The notes beneath the pieces were generated by a model that made no database searches, was not told the origin of the DNA, and saw nothing but the letters and a program-made list of their open reading frames with translations. From assembly GCA_031761875.1 (NCBI GenBank), contig CP134492.1:3410001-3474000 (forward strand): a DNA stretch of 64,000 nt, written 5' to 3'. The stretch's first letter is position 1. Each line of letters starts with the position of its first letter. A program made the translations under genes and the position numbers. This document shows positions 9,599 to 19,491 of the stretch, piece after piece. Source of the DNA: Bacillaceae bacterium IKA-2. GTDB lineage: Bacteria; Bacillota; Bacilli; Bacillales; Anaerobacillaceae.

Positions 9599-10285
9599 TC
9601 ACAACTCGATTGACTGCCCTGAATGCAATATCTTTCCTTCAATACCGTCAGCAAGCAAAGCAACAAATGTCTTCGGATCTTGCTCGATGACGGGAAATGT
9701 ATTGTAGTGAATTGGAATAACAATTTTTGTTTTAAGCCAACTAGCTGCTTCTGCTGCATCTTCTGGGCCCATTGTGAAATTATCACCGATTGGTAGAAAG
9801 GCAACATCAATCTTGTTTCGATCGCCAATTATCTTCATATCTGAAAACAGTGCAGTGTCTCCTGCATGGTAGATTGTTTTTCCTTCTGAGGTAAATAAAA
9901 TTCCCGCTGGCATTCCTGTATAGACAATATTTTTTGTATCTTCTTCAACATAAGCCGATCCGTGGAATGCTTGTGTTAGCTTTATTTTTCCGAAATCGAA
10001 TAGATGGGCACCACCTATATGCATCGGGTGAACATTTACACCTTGCCAGCCTAAATATGTTGCAAGTTCAAAAGGTGCTATAACCAAAGCTTCGTTTTGT
10101 TTCGCCAATTCCACAGTATCACCAACATGGTCATTATGACCGTGAGTTAAGACAATAACATCGACTTTCAGCTCATTAGCCTTGAGGTTAGTTTGACCGT
10201 TGCCAGTAATAAATGGATCAATAATTATTTTTGTTCCGTTCGTTTCAATTAAAACAACTGAATGACCATGATACGTAATTTTCAT
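9599..10285 (-). CDS. ytkL: UPF0173 metal-dependent hydrolase YtkL
   Basis: A 228-residue metallo-beta-lactamase-fold protein. It has the zinc-binding motif [12 protein letters not shown] (THxHxDH; about residues 49-60), preceded by IIDPFITGN, with further ligands in [12 protein letters not shown] and IPIHYNT. It belongs to the UPF0173 family; the substrate is unknown. Three possible starts lie within nine bases; AGAGGTG is best placed for the ATG at 10285, giving MKITYHGHS as in B. subtilis YtkL. Confidence 0.9.
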   Translation of the reverse strand: MKITYHGHSVVLIETNGTKIIIDPFITGNGQTNLKANELKVDVIVLTHGHNDHVGDTVELAKQNEALVIAPFELATYLGWQGVNVHPMHIGGAHLFDFGKIKLTQAFHGSAYVEEDTKNIVYTGMPAGILFTSEGKTIYHAGDTALFSDMKIIGDRNKIDVAFLPIGDNFTMGPEDAAEAASWLKTKIVIPIHYNTFPVIEQDPKTFVALLADGIEGKILHSGQSIEL

Positions 10286-10310
10286 TTCCATCACCTCTCG
10301 TTGATTTTTT

Positions 10311-10340
10311 ATAATGAGTGGTCAAAAAGGTGGATAATCG
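10311..10340. repeat. family-4 repeat, copy 1
   Basis: GAGTGGTCAAAAAGGTGGATAATC resembles AGTGCGTATTCAAAAG...GATAATC at 29776 and AGTGCGTGTTCAAAAGG at 51704. Here it lies 26 bases upstream of ytkL, with a partly inverted GATTATCGGACTTTTTACC just beyond. Confidence 0.5.
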
Positions 10341-10482
10341 GTTTCGACTACTATGATTATCGGACTTTTTACCATTCTTTTATATTACCATTTTAGCAAA
10401 TTCTCACTACTTTTATTATTAATTTAACAATTCCCTTTAAAAATGTTAAAATTAAAAAAATATATATAAGGTGTGTGAATGA

Positions 10483-11580
10483 GTGAAAATACGATTAACA
10501 AGACTAATGAGCTGGTTAAAAGAAACAAACATTGATTTTGCCTTTGTCCAAACAAAGGCAAATGTATTTTACTTGTCTGGTTTTTACTTTGAACCACACG
10601 AACGTTTAATTGGAATTGCTATTTTTCCAAATGCAGAGCCTATTATGATCTGTCCCAATATGGAAAAATCGCAAGCAAAAGCTGCTGGATGGGAAAATGA
10701 AATTATTAGCTACTCCGACTCCGAAAACCCTTGGGAAATTTTAGAAATACGATTAAAAAAGGAGCACAAAGCACTTTATTCGATAGCTGTTGAGAAAGAA
10801 CATATTTCTTTTACTAGAGCAAATGCACTAGTAAACATGTATCCACAAGCACAATTAGTTTCAGTTGAAGAAAAACTTTCCTCGTTACGTTTAATTAAGG
10901 ATGCTAAGGAATTAGCCATTTTAAAAGAAGCTGCCAAATTAGCGGACTTCGGAGTTGAAGTTGGCATCAACGCAATTGGTGCTGGGAAAACAGAAATGGA
11001 TATTTTAGCTTTAATTGAATATGAACTAAAACGAAAAGGGATTAGAGAAATGTCTTTCTCAACGATGGTTCTAACAGGGTTGAAAACAGCAAATCCCCAT
11101 GGAAGTCCAGGATTAGCTGAAATTAAACAGGGTGATTTTGTGTTATTCGATCTTGGAGTCATACTAGATGGATACTGCTCAGATATTACGCGGACAGTTG
11201 GCTTTCAACAAGTAAGTGAGCAACAACAACACGTTTATGAGACAGTATTAGCAGCACAAAACGCCGCTCTTTCTATTTGTGAAATTGGAACTAGAGTTGG
11301 AGATATAGATACGGCCGCAAGAAACCATATTACCGAAAAGGGCTACGGGGATTTTTTCCCACACCGAATTGGCCATGGACTAGGTATTGAAGTCCATGAA
11401 TTTCCTTCAATGAGTGATAATAATGATGAATTATTAGTAGAAGGAGCGGTATTTACCATTGAACCAGGCATTTATGTACCTAGTGTTGGTGGCGTTCGAA
11501 TTGAAGATGATGTTGTTATTACCAAAAACGGTTATCATTGCTTGACTACCTATCCAAAAGACTTAATTGTTGTGAAATAG
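10483..11580 (+). CDS. M24-family Xaa-Pro dipeptidase-like aminopeptidase
   Basis: A 365-residue pita-bread-fold metallopeptidase that should release N-terminal residues before proline, for peptide recycling in the cytosol. An N-terminal creatinase-like domain (1-125) is followed by the catalytic domain with all five metal ligands: the two Asp of FDLGVILDGYCSDITRTVG, the His of HRIGHGLGIEVHE, the Glu of FTIEPGIY and the Glu of VRIEDDVVI. The start is GTG at 10483; the nearby ATG at 10479 is in another frame and soon stops. It is closest in style to the YkvY/YqhT group. It stands alone on the plus strand. Confidence 0.88.
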   Translation: MKIRLTRLMSWLKETNIDFAFVQTKANVFYLSGFYFEPHERLIGIAIFPNAEPIMICPNMEKSQAKAAGWENEIISYSDSENPWEILEIRLKKEHKALYSIAVEKEHISFTRANALVNMYPQAQLVSVEEKLSSLRLIKDAKELAILKEAAKLADFGVEVGINAIGAGKTEMDILALIEYELKRKGIREMSFSTMVLTGLKTANPHGSPGLAEIKQGDFVLFDLGVILDGYCSDITRTVGFQQVSEQQQHVYETVLAAQNAALSICEIGTRVGDIDTAARNHITEKGYGDFFPHRIGHGLGIEVHEFPSMSDNNDELLVEGAVFTIEPGIYVPSVGGVRIEDDVVITKNGYHCLTTYPKDLIVVK

Positions 11581-11622
11581 AATTATGAAATTACATTGTA
11601 CAAAATAATTGTTCGTTTTGCT

Positions 11623-11701
11623 GAATGAATTTCATAAGAATATTAAAATTGCCACATCAATAACTTGATGTGGCAATTAATCAGCAATATGAAATTCATT
11701 C
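11623..11701. repeat. family-1 element, short 79-bp form
   Basis: Ends GAATGAATTTCATAAG and AATATGAAATTCATTC are inverted repeats. Inside is a strong hairpin, ATTGCCACATCAA-taac-TTGATGTGGCAAT (11648-11677). The GCCACATCAA part is shared with the long copies. It lies between the converging M24 peptidase gene and a secreted-protein gene and could also end transcription. Confidence 0.7.
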
Positions 11702-11710
11702 TATTCTTAA

Positions 11711-12088
11711 TTATTCTTTGCTGTTCCAAACCCATGTATACAGTTTGCTTTCTTTGTTCATCCAGCGAATATCGAGTTGTTCTAATTTAGGAAATTTCTC
11801 TTTCTTCAAGTCTTCAACCATTTCCTCAACCTTGGCCGTTTCAGACAAATTCAGGGTCTTAACTATCGAAAGCATCTGCTCTTTTGCCTCTAGCGTTTTT
11901 ATGACGTGATTGCCTTTTTCGTATTCATACTTCCCCGGGCTCGTGTATTCCCATTCATGCTCGACCCCATTTTCAATAACAGTAATTTTTAAAAAGAAAC
12001 TTTCCATTAAATTAAGAGCATTCCCTTGAATTGGAAACATAAAGATACTTACCATTACTACTATCACAACTAAATTAAATTTTTTCAT
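11711..12088 (-). CDS. small secreted protein of unknown function
   Basis: A 125-residue protein with a clear N-terminal signal: MKK, then a hydrophobic stretch (residues 5-19) and a likely cut near GNA. The mature part is charged, with a predicted strand pair (ITVIENGVEHEWEYTSPGKY) and helices. I recognise no family. The frame extends upstream without an ATG that has a ribosome site; AAAGAGGTG marks the ATG at 12088. It lies downstream of ytkK on the same strand. Confidence 0.6.
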   Translation of the reverse strand: MKKFNLVVIVVMVSIFMFPIQGNALNLMESFFLKITVIENGVEHEWEYTSPGKYEYEKGNHVIKTLEAKEQMLSIVKTLNLSETAKVEEMVEDLKKEKFPKLEQLDIRWMNKESKLYTWVWNSKE

Positions 12089-12161
12089 TTTTTTCACCTC
12101 TTTAAAATTATTGCTAATTTTAAAGAGGTATATACAGTTTAAATTGCAAAATATCAACTTT

Positions 12162-12941
12162 CTAAGTTAAACGATCTATATTATAGCGAAAACGATTAAG
12201 AACATCGACCCCACCAGTTACTTCCAAAACTGTTCCTGTAATCATATCTGAATTTTCGTCACAGAGAAAGGCAATAGTACGGCTAATATCTTCACCTGTC
12301 CCTGACCTTCCAACAGGTGTGTCATGATCGACAAAATTTCGCGAATATGCAATGCTTGCTTCTTTCATTTCCCCTAAAATATTCCCAGGACAAACCATAT
12401 TAGCGGTAATGCCATGTTCTGCTTCTTCAATAGCAATTGTTTTTGTCAAGGATACTAGACCACTTTTTGCCGCCGCAAACGCTGAGCGATAAATCCAACC
12501 AGGAGAACTTTCCGCGCCTTGAAATCCATATGTAATAATTCGACCAAATTTCTCTTCTCGCATCATCGGGATTACTTTTTTTAATAAATGAAATACACTA
12601 TTTAAATTACCTTCTAGCATTTCATTCCATTCTCCCTCACTATAATCCACTAATTTTTTTCTTTGAAAAACGTATGGACCAGCGTTGTTAATTAAAATAT
12701 GGATGTTACCAAAAGTACTTGAAGCTTGATCAACAAGTGAAAATAAATCTAGTTTATTTGTTACATCTGCCTGAACAAAATGAAAATGACCATCGTACAG
12801 TTGCCACTCATTTGTTAAGCGCTCAACTACTTCTTTATCGGCACGATAGCTAACTGTTACATTATAACCATCTTTTAATAACTTTTCCGTCACTTTTTTG
12901 CCTAATCCTTTTGTTCCTGCTGTAATCAAAGCGTGACGCAA
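12162..12941 (-). CDS. ytkK: short-chain dehydrogenase-like protein YtkK
   Basis: A 259-residue Rossmann protein of the SDR superfamily with the dinucleotide loop TAGTKGLGKKV (residues 7-17), NNAG (85-88) and a typical C-terminus (VLEVTGGVDV). It resembles B. subtilis YtkK, annotated as a FabG-like reductase. The catalytic Tyr-x3-Lys is Phe155-x3-Lys159 here and the usual serine in the preceding strand is absent (IITYGFQGA), so ordinary SDR chemistry is doubtful. The start is TTG at 12941 after GGTGGAG. Confidence 0.85.
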   Translation of the reverse strand: MRHALITAGTKGLGKKVTEKLLKDGYNVTVSYRADKEVVERLTNEWQLYDGHFHFVQADVTNKLDLFSLVDQASSTFGNIHILINNAGPYVFQRKKLVDYSEGEWNEMLEGNLNSVFHLLKKVIPMMREEKFGRIITYGFQGAESSPGWIYRSAFAAAKSGLVSLTKTIAIEEAEHGITANMVCPGNILGEMKEASIAYSRNFVDHDTPVGRSGTGEDISRTIAFLCDENSDMITGTVLEVTGGVDVLNRFRYNIDRLT

Positions 12942-13095
12942 GTTTCTCCACCCCCTTTTTTATGACGCTCTTATTCACCGCTATTATATTTTAACTATTC
13001 ACGAATTATAACAAATTCGTCAATATATTCAAACTAAAATATGTTATAATTTAATTGTACAGGTATTATGATGATTATGAAAAGGAGTGAATTTC

Positions 13096-13530
13096 ATGGT
13101 AGAAAACTACTCTAATATTTTAGTTGCAGTTGATGGCTCGGACGAATCAAAGAAAGCACTAGAAAAAGCAATTTCTGTAGCAAAGAAAGCAACGGCAAAA
13201 CTCTATATCGCTCATGTTATCGACACTAGAACTTTTGCGACCGTTGAACAATATGATCGATCTATTGTTACACGTGCAGAGGAATACGCTAAAGAAATGC
13301 TGGCAGGCTATAAAGCTGAAGCTACAGAAGCTGGGGTCGAAGCAGTTGCAGTTTTGGATTTTGGTTCACCAAAAGTAAAGGTTTCTAAAGAACTTGCAAT
13401 TAAATATGATATTGATTTAATTGTTACAGGGGCAACGGGATTAAATGCTGTTGAGCGTCTTCTTATCGGAAGTGTATCAGAGTACATCATTCGTCACACA
13501 AAATGTAACGTCTTAATTGTTCGAAATTAA
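13096..13530 (+). CDS. universal stress protein (UspA family)
   Basis: A 144-residue cytosolic protein with the Usp fold: ILVAVDGSDESKKALEKA at the N-terminus and the ATP-binding motif GATGLNAVERLLIGSVSEYI (residues about 112-131), which marks the ATP-binding UspFG/MJ0577-like branch. The role is stress tolerance; no specific partner is visible. A GTG nine bases upstream is in frame, but AAAGGAG is eight bases from the ATG at 13096. It is monocistronic and ends at a strong hairpin. Confidence 0.88.
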   Translation: MVENYSNILVAVDGSDESKKALEKAISVAKKATAKLYIAHVIDTRTFATVEQYDRSIVTRAEEYAKEMLAGYKAEATEAGVEAVAVLDFGSPKVKVSKELAIKYDIDLIVTGATGLNAVERLLIGSVSEYIIRHTKCNVLIVRN

Positions 13531-13532
13531 TA

Positions 13533-13569
13533 AAAAGGGTCTGACATTTTTTTTGTCAGACCCTTTTTA
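13533..13569. terminator. bidirectional terminator between uspA-like gene and argH
   Basis: AAAAAGGGTCTGACA and TGTCAGACCCTTTTT form a 15-bp perfect stem with T-runs in both directions, between converging genes. Confidence 0.9.
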
Positions 13570-13638
13570 TTAGTTTCCAAATACTTATCAAAAAAGAAGC
13601 TTAACCAGAGCCAACGAAGAAATTCGCTTGCTTGATTA

Positions 13639-15033
13639 TCAGGCTCTTTGTACATCTTCTTTAAGGATACTTTCCGCTTTTACTAACGCGGCTCTAACTT
13701 GATCAAAACCTGTTCCACCAGCGCTATTACGTCTAGCTACAACTGTTTTTGGTTCTAGCACATGATAGATATCATCTTCAAATAAATTGCTTGCTTCTTT
13801 AAATTCAGTTCCCGTTAAATCTAATAAAAACTTGTTGTTTTCAATACAATGAAGTACTAATTTCCCAACAACTTCATGAGCCCGACGGAAAGGCATTCCT
13901 TTTGTTGCTAAATAGTCTGCTAATTCAGTAGCATTCGAAAAATCTTCGTTTGTAGCTTTTTCCATATTTCCGCCTAAAACTTTAAGTGTTTCAATCATAC
14001 CCGCAAAAATTTGTAAGCTTCCTTTTACAGTATGAACAGTATCAAACATTCCTTCTTTATCTTCTTGCATATCTTTGTTATAAGCGAGTGGTAATCCCTT
14101 TAATACTGTCAGTAGCGAGAAAAGATTTCCATACACTCGACCAGTTTTACCACGAATTAATTCTGCCATATCAGGATTTTTCTTTTGTGGCATTATACTA
14201 CTTCCAGTTGCAAAAGCATCGTCAATCTCTACAAACTGAAACTCTTGGCTAGACCACAAAATTAATTCCTCGCAAAAACGTGATAAATGCATCATTAAAA
14301 TCGATGAATTACTTAAAAACTCAACGATATAATCGCGATCACTCACTGCATCCATACTATTTTCATAAATTGCATCGAAACCTAGTAGCTCAGCTGTATA
14401 ATGACGGTCGATTGGAAATGTCGTTCCAGCTAACGCTCCAGCACCTAATGGTGAAATATTAATACGTTTGAAGCTATCTTCCATTCGCCCATAGTCACGC
14501 TCTAACATCCAAAAGTAGGTCATTAAATGGTGTGCGAATGAAACAGGTTGCGCTCGCTGTAAATGCGTGTATCCTGGAAGAATTGTTTCAACATGCTGCT
14601 TACTTTGTTGAAGAATCGCTTCTTGAAGATGTCGAATCGAGACAAGAATTTCTTTCACTTGGTTTCGTAAATAGAGATGCACATCAGTAGCAACTTGGTC
14701 ATTTCGGCTTCTACCCGTATGTAGCTTGCCACCAACCTCACCAATCTCATCGATTAAAAACTTTTCTAAATTCAAGTGAATATCTTCATTTTGAACGTTA
14801 TATTCTAGCTGTCCTTTTTTCGCTTTTTCTTGAATGACGGCCAGTCCCGCTAAAATTTTCTCAACATCTTCTTTAGGTACAATCCCACATTTCCCTAACA
14901 TTTTCACATGAGCGATACTGCCTTGAATATCTTCTTTCACTAATTCTTTATCGAAGCCGATAGATGCCCCAAAGGCATCTACCCAACTTTCTGCTTTTTT
15001 TGTAAAACGACCACCCCAAAGCTTTTCTGTCAC
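13639..15033 (-). CDS. argH: argininosuccinate lyase
   Basis: Last step of arginine synthesis: argininosuccinate to arginine and fumarate, in the cytosol. The 464-residue protein carries the superfamily signature [12 protein letters not shown] (residues about 280-291) with the catalytic serine, plus [13 protein letters not shown] near 107 and [16 protein letters not shown] near 157. The start is GTG at 15033, and GTGA overlaps the argG stop by four bases, so translation is coupled in the argG-argH operon. Confidence 0.97.
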   Translation of the reverse strand: MTEKLWGGRFTKKAESWVDAFGASIGFDKELVKEDIQGSIAHVKMLGKCGIVPKEDVEKILAGLAVIQEKAKKGQLEYNVQNEDIHLNLEKFLIDEIGEVGGKLHTGRSRNDQVATDVHLYLRNQVKEILVSIRHLQEAILQQSKQHVETILPGYTHLQRAQPVSFAHHLMTYFWMLERDYGRMEDSFKRINISPLGAGALAGTTFPIDRHYTAELLGFDAIYENSMDAVSDRDYIVEFLSNSSILMMHLSRFCEELILWSSQEFQFVEIDDAFATGSSIMPQKKNPDMAELIRGKTGRVYGNLFSLLTVLKGLPLAYNKDMQEDKEGMFDTVHTVKGSLQIFAGMIETLKVLGGNMEKATNEDFSNATELADYLATKGMPFRRAHEVVGKLVLHCIENNKFLLDLTGTEFKEASNLFEDDIYHVLEPKTVVARRNSAGGTGFDQVRAALVKAESILKEDVQRA

Positions 15034-16238
15034 AGTTGATTTACTCCCTTCTTCGAAACCATGCTATGAACTTTTGTCGATAAGCCCCAAAGCTTAATAA
15101 ATCCGACTGCTGCACTATGATCGAATTCATCCTCTTTAGTGTAAGTTGCTAATTTTTCATCATAAAGAGACAACTCTGATTTACGTCCTTCTACAATTGC
15201 ATGGCCTTTAAATAACTTCACACGTACTTCTCCAGTTACCGTTTTTTGTGTTTCTTTCAAAAATGCTTGAAGCGCTGGCATCAATGGTGAAAACCAAAGT
15301 CCATCATAAATAATTTCCGTTAACTTCTTTGCTATGACTGGTTTAAAATGGGCAACTTCTTTTGTTAATGTTAAATCTTCTAACTCTTTATGCGCCTTCA
15401 TAAGCGTGATTGCACCTGGACACTCATACACTTCACGCGATTTTATTCCAACTAGACGGTTTTCAACGTGATCAATTCGTCCGACACCATGCTTCCCAGC
15501 AATCTGGTTAAGCTTTAAAATAATTTGATCAAGCTCATAACCCTTACCATTTAAGGTTTTCGGTACACCTTGCTCAAAACCGATTTCAAGATACTCTGGT
15601 GTGTCCGGAGTTTTTTCTAGAGGTGCAGTTAATTCATATGCTCCTTCTGGTGGTGTTGCCCATGGATCTTCTAAAATACCACATTCATTACTTCTTCCCC
15701 AAAGGTTTTGGTCTACTGAATAAGGACTGTCTAGGTTAACTGGAATTGAAATGTTATGCTTTATCGCATATTCTATTTCCTCGTCTCGACTCCATGCCCA
15801 TTCACGAACTGGTGCTAATACTTCTAGATCAGGATTTAACGCCTGAATGGAAACCTCAAAACGGACTTGGTCATTTCCTTTTCCTGTACAACCGTGAGCA
15901 ACTGCATCTGCTCCTACTTGATTGGCAATCTCCACTAATTTTTTAGAAATTAATGGTCTGGAAAGCGCTGATACAAGAGGATATTTATCTTCATACATAG
16001 CATGGCTTTGTAATGCCGGTAAAACAAACTCTTCTGCAAATTCTTTTGTTGCATCGATCGTATATGACTCAATCGCACCTACTGTAATCGCTTTTTCCTT
16101 TACAAATTGAAGGTCTTTGCCTTCACCAACATCTAAACATACAGCTATAACATCATAGCCCTGATCACCTAACCACTTAATTGCTACTGATGTGTCTAAT
16201 CCACCCGAATACGCTAAAACAACTTTTTTATTACTCAC
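15030..16238 (-). CDS. argG: argininosuccinate synthase
   Basis: ATP-dependent joining of citrulline and aspartate in arginine synthesis. The 402-residue protein starts with the PP-loop [16 protein letters not shown] (residues 8-23) and has [13 protein letters not shown] near 115 and [15 protein letters not shown] near 171. The start is GTG at 16238 after GGGGGAATGACCAA; the overlapping ATG reads into a stop at once. It is first gene of argGH; the promoter region holds two ArgR-like boxes. Confidence 0.97.
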   Translation of the reverse strand: MSNKKVVLAYSGGLDTSVAIKWLGDQGYDVIAVCLDVGEGKDLQFVKEKAITVGAIESYTIDATKEFAEEFVLPALQSHAMYEDKYPLVSALSRPLISKKLVEIANQVGADAVAHGCTGKGNDQVRFEVSIQALNPDLEVLAPVREWAWSRDEEIEYAIKHNISIPVNLDSPYSVDQNLWGRSNECGILEDPWATPPEGAYELTAPLEKTPDTPEYLEIGFEQGVPKTLNGKGYELDQIILKLNQIAGKHGVGRIDHVENRLVGIKSREVYECPGAITLMKAHKELEDLTLTKEVAHFKPVIAKKLTEIIYDGLWFSPLMPALQAFLKETQKTVTGEVRVKLFKGHAIVEGRKSELSLYDEKLATYTKEDEFDHSAAVGFIKLWGLSTKVHSMVSKKGVNQL

Positions 16239-16554
16239 TTGGTCATTCCCCCATTTATGAATATTGATACTTCAATAATTATAATTATGCATTATCCTTC
16301 AAAAGAAAAGAGGCTTACTAGAAGCTCTCCAACTCTTAATATTAATGATGCTATTAATTGTTATTCATTACTTTACCAAAATTATAACTTTTTTGCAATA
16401 CATATTCATAAAAAAGTATAAATATTTAATAACTATTATTCCCTTATTTTAACGAAGTTAGCTGGGAAAAATGAATAAACAATGTCTAACTTGATTTCAT
16501 GGTGAATTCGTTTCATGATCTGCGACTTAAAAGAATGCCATGAAACAATATCAA
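16239..16554 (-). promoter_or_regulatory. argG upstream region with ArgR-like operators
   Basis: No gene in this 316-base gap. On the minus strand a box TATGAATATGTATTGCAAA (16392-16410) resembles the B. subtilis ARG box and lies just upstream of a TATAAT (16381-16386), where bound ArgR would block RNA polymerase. A second, weaker box, ATGAATATTGATACTTCAA (16257-16275), is close to the argG start. Both calls rest on eye matching to the known consensus. Confidence 0.55.
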
Positions 16555-16866
16555 TTAATGATGATTTTTTTCATCAACTTTATCGTAGGAGCGAAACCAC
16601 AGCCAGAGATCATTAATTGTTGAAGCTAAAATGGAAATTTTAGTATTTAAATCACAAGCCTGCTCAAAGTTAGCTTCATTGTTAAGTAGTGCTTGTTTAA
16701 GGTTAATTTCTTTTTCTAGCTCGAAAATACGCTCAGGAATATTTCCTCGAACTTCTTCCCAACGCAACAAGATTTCCTCTTGCGTTGCCTTGTTGTAATC
16801 ACTTAAACTCTTTTCTAGGTCAGGAATCGATATTCCTAAACGCTCATCATATTCAAATCGATACAA
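16555..16866 (-). CDS. conserved-looking small cytosolic protein, unknown function
   Basis: A 103-residue acidic, mostly helical protein with a probable coiled coil at residues 45-85 (ELEKEINLKQALLNNE). No signal peptide, membrane helix or known motif. The start is TTG at 16866, seven bases after a strong GGAGGTG, which makes the gene credible despite the rare codon. It lies between the EcsC-family gene and argG on the same strand. I do not recognise the family. Confidence 0.65.
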   Translation of the reverse strand: MYRFEYDERLGISIPDLEKSLSDYNKATQEEILLRWEEVRGNIPERIFELEKEINLKQALLNNEANFEQACDLNTKISILASTINDLWLWFRSYDKVDEKNHH

Positions 16867-16916
16867 TTGTCTGCACCTCCATTATAAAGTTTATTTTACA
16901 ACAAATTTACAGGATA

Positions 16917-17783
16917 TTAAACAAATTTGCTCTCAACTTTTACTCGATCATTATTTTTTTCAAGTAAAAATCGTTTTTGATAAAAATTATGGGCAATTTC
17001 AGAAACCTGTTTCGCTAAAAAGTAATTTGACGCAGCGCCAATTGCCATACCGAATAGCGGCATTCCTTGAATAAGTTTCTTTCTAAGTAAAAATAGCATC
17101 AGACCTTTTCCGAATTGCTTAATCGGTTGCTGGAGCCAAACTGCTGAATTGTAATTATTTTTTTCATTAAATAAAAGCCATTCATCTTCATAGTCAGCTA
17201 ATTCTTGTAACAAACATAGCCAACCCTCTTTTTGCATTGTTTTTGGTAGCGTTGCCACATGAAAAACTTTCAGGACTAACATTAGTTCATAAGGCTTTTT
17301 TAAATCGTATCCGTACGTCATTGCGATTAGCTGAATCGACCTTAAATTAATTGTTAATATTAACGGTAAATCTAAGGCTATTAAAAACAAACCGCCAATT
17401 CCAGTAACTCCACCTTGACTAAGAGATACAAGCCGTTGTTTCGCTAGATGTTGATTACTAATAAATCGAAGCTGATCAATTGTTAGCCTCTTCATATCAG
17501 CTAAGTTTTCAATGTTTGCGTTGAAGACCCGACCCTGGTCTAATACCTTCAAAGCAGTTTCTTCTTCGTACTTAGTACTTTGGATAATGACGTGGGTATG
17601 AAATATAATACTATCGACCGTTTCTAATAGCTTTGTTTGCAAATCTGGTCGCCACGAGCGAATTGTGTGATTAAGATTTTCTTCCAATGAGTAATAAGAA
17701 TTTTTTTCTACTCCAATAAAATATGATTGTTCCCAATTTTCTATAGCTTCCCAAACCATGTTTTCCCGATCGACTACTTTCAT
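16917..17783 (-). CDS. EcsC-family membrane-associated protein
   Basis: A 288-residue protein matching the EcsC family: an amphipathic N-terminus, then a central hydrophobic section (GVTGIGGLFLIALDLPLIL, residues about 125-145, followed by RSIQLIAMTYGYD), and a hydrophobic hairpin near 225-250 (MPLFGMAIGAASNYFLAK). EcsC proteins are linked to the Ecs ABC transporter in B. subtilis, but no ecsAB is nearby and the function is unknown. AAGGAG precedes the ATG. It lies directly downstream of ackA's terminator. Confidence 0.82.
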   Translation of the reverse strand: MKVVDRENMVWEAIENWEQSYFIGVEKNSYYSLEENLNHTIRSWRPDLQTKLLETVDSIIFHTHVIIQSTKYEEETALKVLDQGRVFNANIENLADMKRLTIDQLRFISNQHLAKQRLVSLSQGGVTGIGGLFLIALDLPLILTINLRSIQLIAMTYGYDLKKPYELMLVLKVFHVATLPKTMQKEGWLCLLQELADYEDEWLLFNEKNNYNSAVWLQQPIKQFGKGLMLFLLRKKLIQGMPLFGMAIGAASNYFLAKQVSEIAHNFYQKRFLLEKNNDRVKVESKFV

Positions 17784-17815
17784 TTTTCAATCACTCCTTA
17801 TTAAATATTATCACA

Positions 17816-17845
17816 AAGCACCTACTCATTAATGAATAGGTGCTT
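17816..17845 (-). terminator. ackA terminator
   Basis: AAGCACCTATTC-attaat-GAGTAGGTGCTT on the minus strand begins four bases after the ackA stop. The U-tract behind it is short and interrupted. Confidence 0.7.
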
Positions 17846-17849
17846 GATT

Positions 17850-19037
17850 TTATTTAATACACCTAACTGTATCTCTTGCAATCATAACTTCTTCGTTTGT
17901 TGGAATTACGATCACTTTTACGGGAGAGTGAGGATAGTTTAAAAATGCTTCTTTTCCACGCACTTTGTTTAATGATGGATCCCAATAAATACCCATGAAC
18001 TCTAAACCTTTTAATACTCGAGCACGAATGACATCACTATTTTCACCAATTCCTGCTGTGAAAATAACAGCGTCAACACCTTGCATTCGAGCTGCATATG
18101 ATCCGATATATTTATGGATTCGAGAAGTAAATACTTCTAGCGCTAATTCTGCTCGTTCATGGCCTGCTGCTGCTTGTTTTTCTATATCACGAAGGTCACT
18201 CGAAAACCCTGATAAAGCAAGCAAACCACTCTTTTTGTTTAGAACATCGAGAACTTCTGTGGCAGATTGACCTGTTTTATCCATAATATAAGGAATTAGT
18301 GCAGGGTCAATGTTTCCTGATCGGGTTCCCATTGTAATTCCTGCTAATGGTGTGAAGCCCATTGACGTATCAATTGATTTCCCACCTTCAATAGCGGCAA
18401 TTGAAGCACCATTTCCTAAATGACATGAAATTAAACGTAACTGATCGACTGGCCTTCCTAAAAGTTCAGCCGCACGCTCGGTTACATATTTATGTGAAGT
18501 ACCGTGAAATCCGTACTTACGAATACCAAAATTCTCGTAGTACTCATAGGGAACACTATATAAGAAGGACTGCTCAGGCATTGTTTGATGGAAGGCAGTA
18601 TCAAAAACCGCTACTGCTGGAACGTTAGGTAGTACCTTTCTAAATGATTCAATTCCAACAAGATTTGCAGGATTATGAAGAGGTGCTAATTCAGAAACTT
18701 CCTCAATACCTTTTAAAATGCGATCATCAATTAAAATCGAATCATTGAATTTTTCAGCACCGTGAACGACACGATGACCAATTCCTTCAATTTCATCTAA
18801 AGAATTAATTATCCCTAAACCAGTAAGTTTTTCTAGTAATAGTTCCACAGCTTTGGAATGATCTGTTATTTCACGAGTTTCGTTTTGTTTTTCTCCATTT
18901 ACCTCAATTTGAAAAGTCGCTTCTTTTGAACCGATTCTCTCGACAATTCCTTTTGTTAAAACAGTTTCGTTAGGCATTTCGAGGAGTTGAAACTTTAGCG
19001 ACGAACTTCCAGCATTAATTGCCATAATTTTTGACAT
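17850..19037 (-). CDS. ackA: acetate kinase
   Basis: Converts acetyl phosphate and ADP to acetate and ATP (reversible), the overflow-acetate route. The 395-residue protein has the family signature [15 protein letters not shown] (residues 4-18), the catalytic arginine region [26 protein letters not shown] near 206, and [16 protein letters not shown] near 325. ATG at 19037 follows AAGGAG. In relatives ackA is switched on by CcpA, which is also in this window; I could not identify a convincing cre site by eye. Confidence 0.97.
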   Translation of the reverse strand: MSKIMAINAGSSSLKFQLLEMPNETVLTKGIVERIGSKEATFQIEVNGEKQNETREITDHSKAVELLLEKLTGLGIINSLDEIEGIGHRVVHGAEKFNDSILIDDRILKGIEEVSELAPLHNPANLVGIESFRKVLPNVPAVAVFDTAFHQTMPEQSFLYSVPYEYYENFGIRKYGFHGTSHKYVTERAAELLGRPVDQLRLISCHLGNGASIAAIEGGKSIDTSMGFTPLAGITMGTRSGNIDPALIPYIMDKTGQSATEVLDVLNKKSGLLALSGFSSDLRDIEKQAAAGHERAELALEVFTSRIHKYIGSYAARMQGVDAVIFTAGIGENSDVIRARVLKGLEFMGIYWDPSLNKVRGKEAFLNYPHSPVKVIVIPTNEEVMIARDTVRCIK

Positions 19038-19087
19038 TATCCTACATCTCCTTCAATTAAATTAACTAGTCGACTTGTCTGTCAAAT

Positions 19088-19129
19088 GAGTTAATTTCAT
19101 AATTACATTTAATATTATGAAATTCATTA
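19088..19129. repeat. family-1 element, 42-base mini form
   Basis: GAGTTAATTTCATAAT and ATTATGAAATTCATTA, the two ends of the family-1 element, stand only about ten bases apart (TACATTTAAT between). It looks like the element with its body deleted. It lies about 50 bases upstream of ackA. Confidence 0.65.
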
Positions 19130-19406
19130 CTATATCTTAATTTTTCGTTTTATTAATTGACCTTATTCATTTAACCATTGTTGAGTTAAGATTTCAATAC
19201 TACAGAAGGATATTTAATCAAATAGACATAAATTTATAGTACAGATTTTAAATTATTTATCCAAGTCTCACGAATTTAAAGGTGTTAGGTTAGTATAGAA
19301 CGATCTGTATTATAATATAAAAAGAATCTGTGTTACTACTGTTGTAATAGTGTAAAAGATTTTGTCAGGAACCCATTTTTGTGCACTTTTAATTATCCTC
19401 TTAACT

Positions 19407-19422
19407 GAATGAAATTCATTTC
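19407..19422. repeat. solo family-1 end palindrome
   Basis: GAATGAAATTCATTTC lies downstream of ytxK and upstream of ackA. It matches the fused ends of family 1 with no body. Confidence 0.5.
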
Positions 19423-19491
19423 TCAAATAAATTTTTCAAAAAAAAAAGAACTTTCACCACATCGGCTACTCACTCCATTTATTTCAATCGA

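Larger units (their letters stand above)
19038..19491. other. 454-base gap upstream of ackA without a gene
   Basis: AT-rich, no credible reading frame. It contains a 42-base mini form of the family-1 element and a solo end palindrome (listed separately). A TTGACA (19078-19083 on the minus strand) is followed at 17 bases by ATTTAA, a possible weak ackA promoter. Confidence 0.5.
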
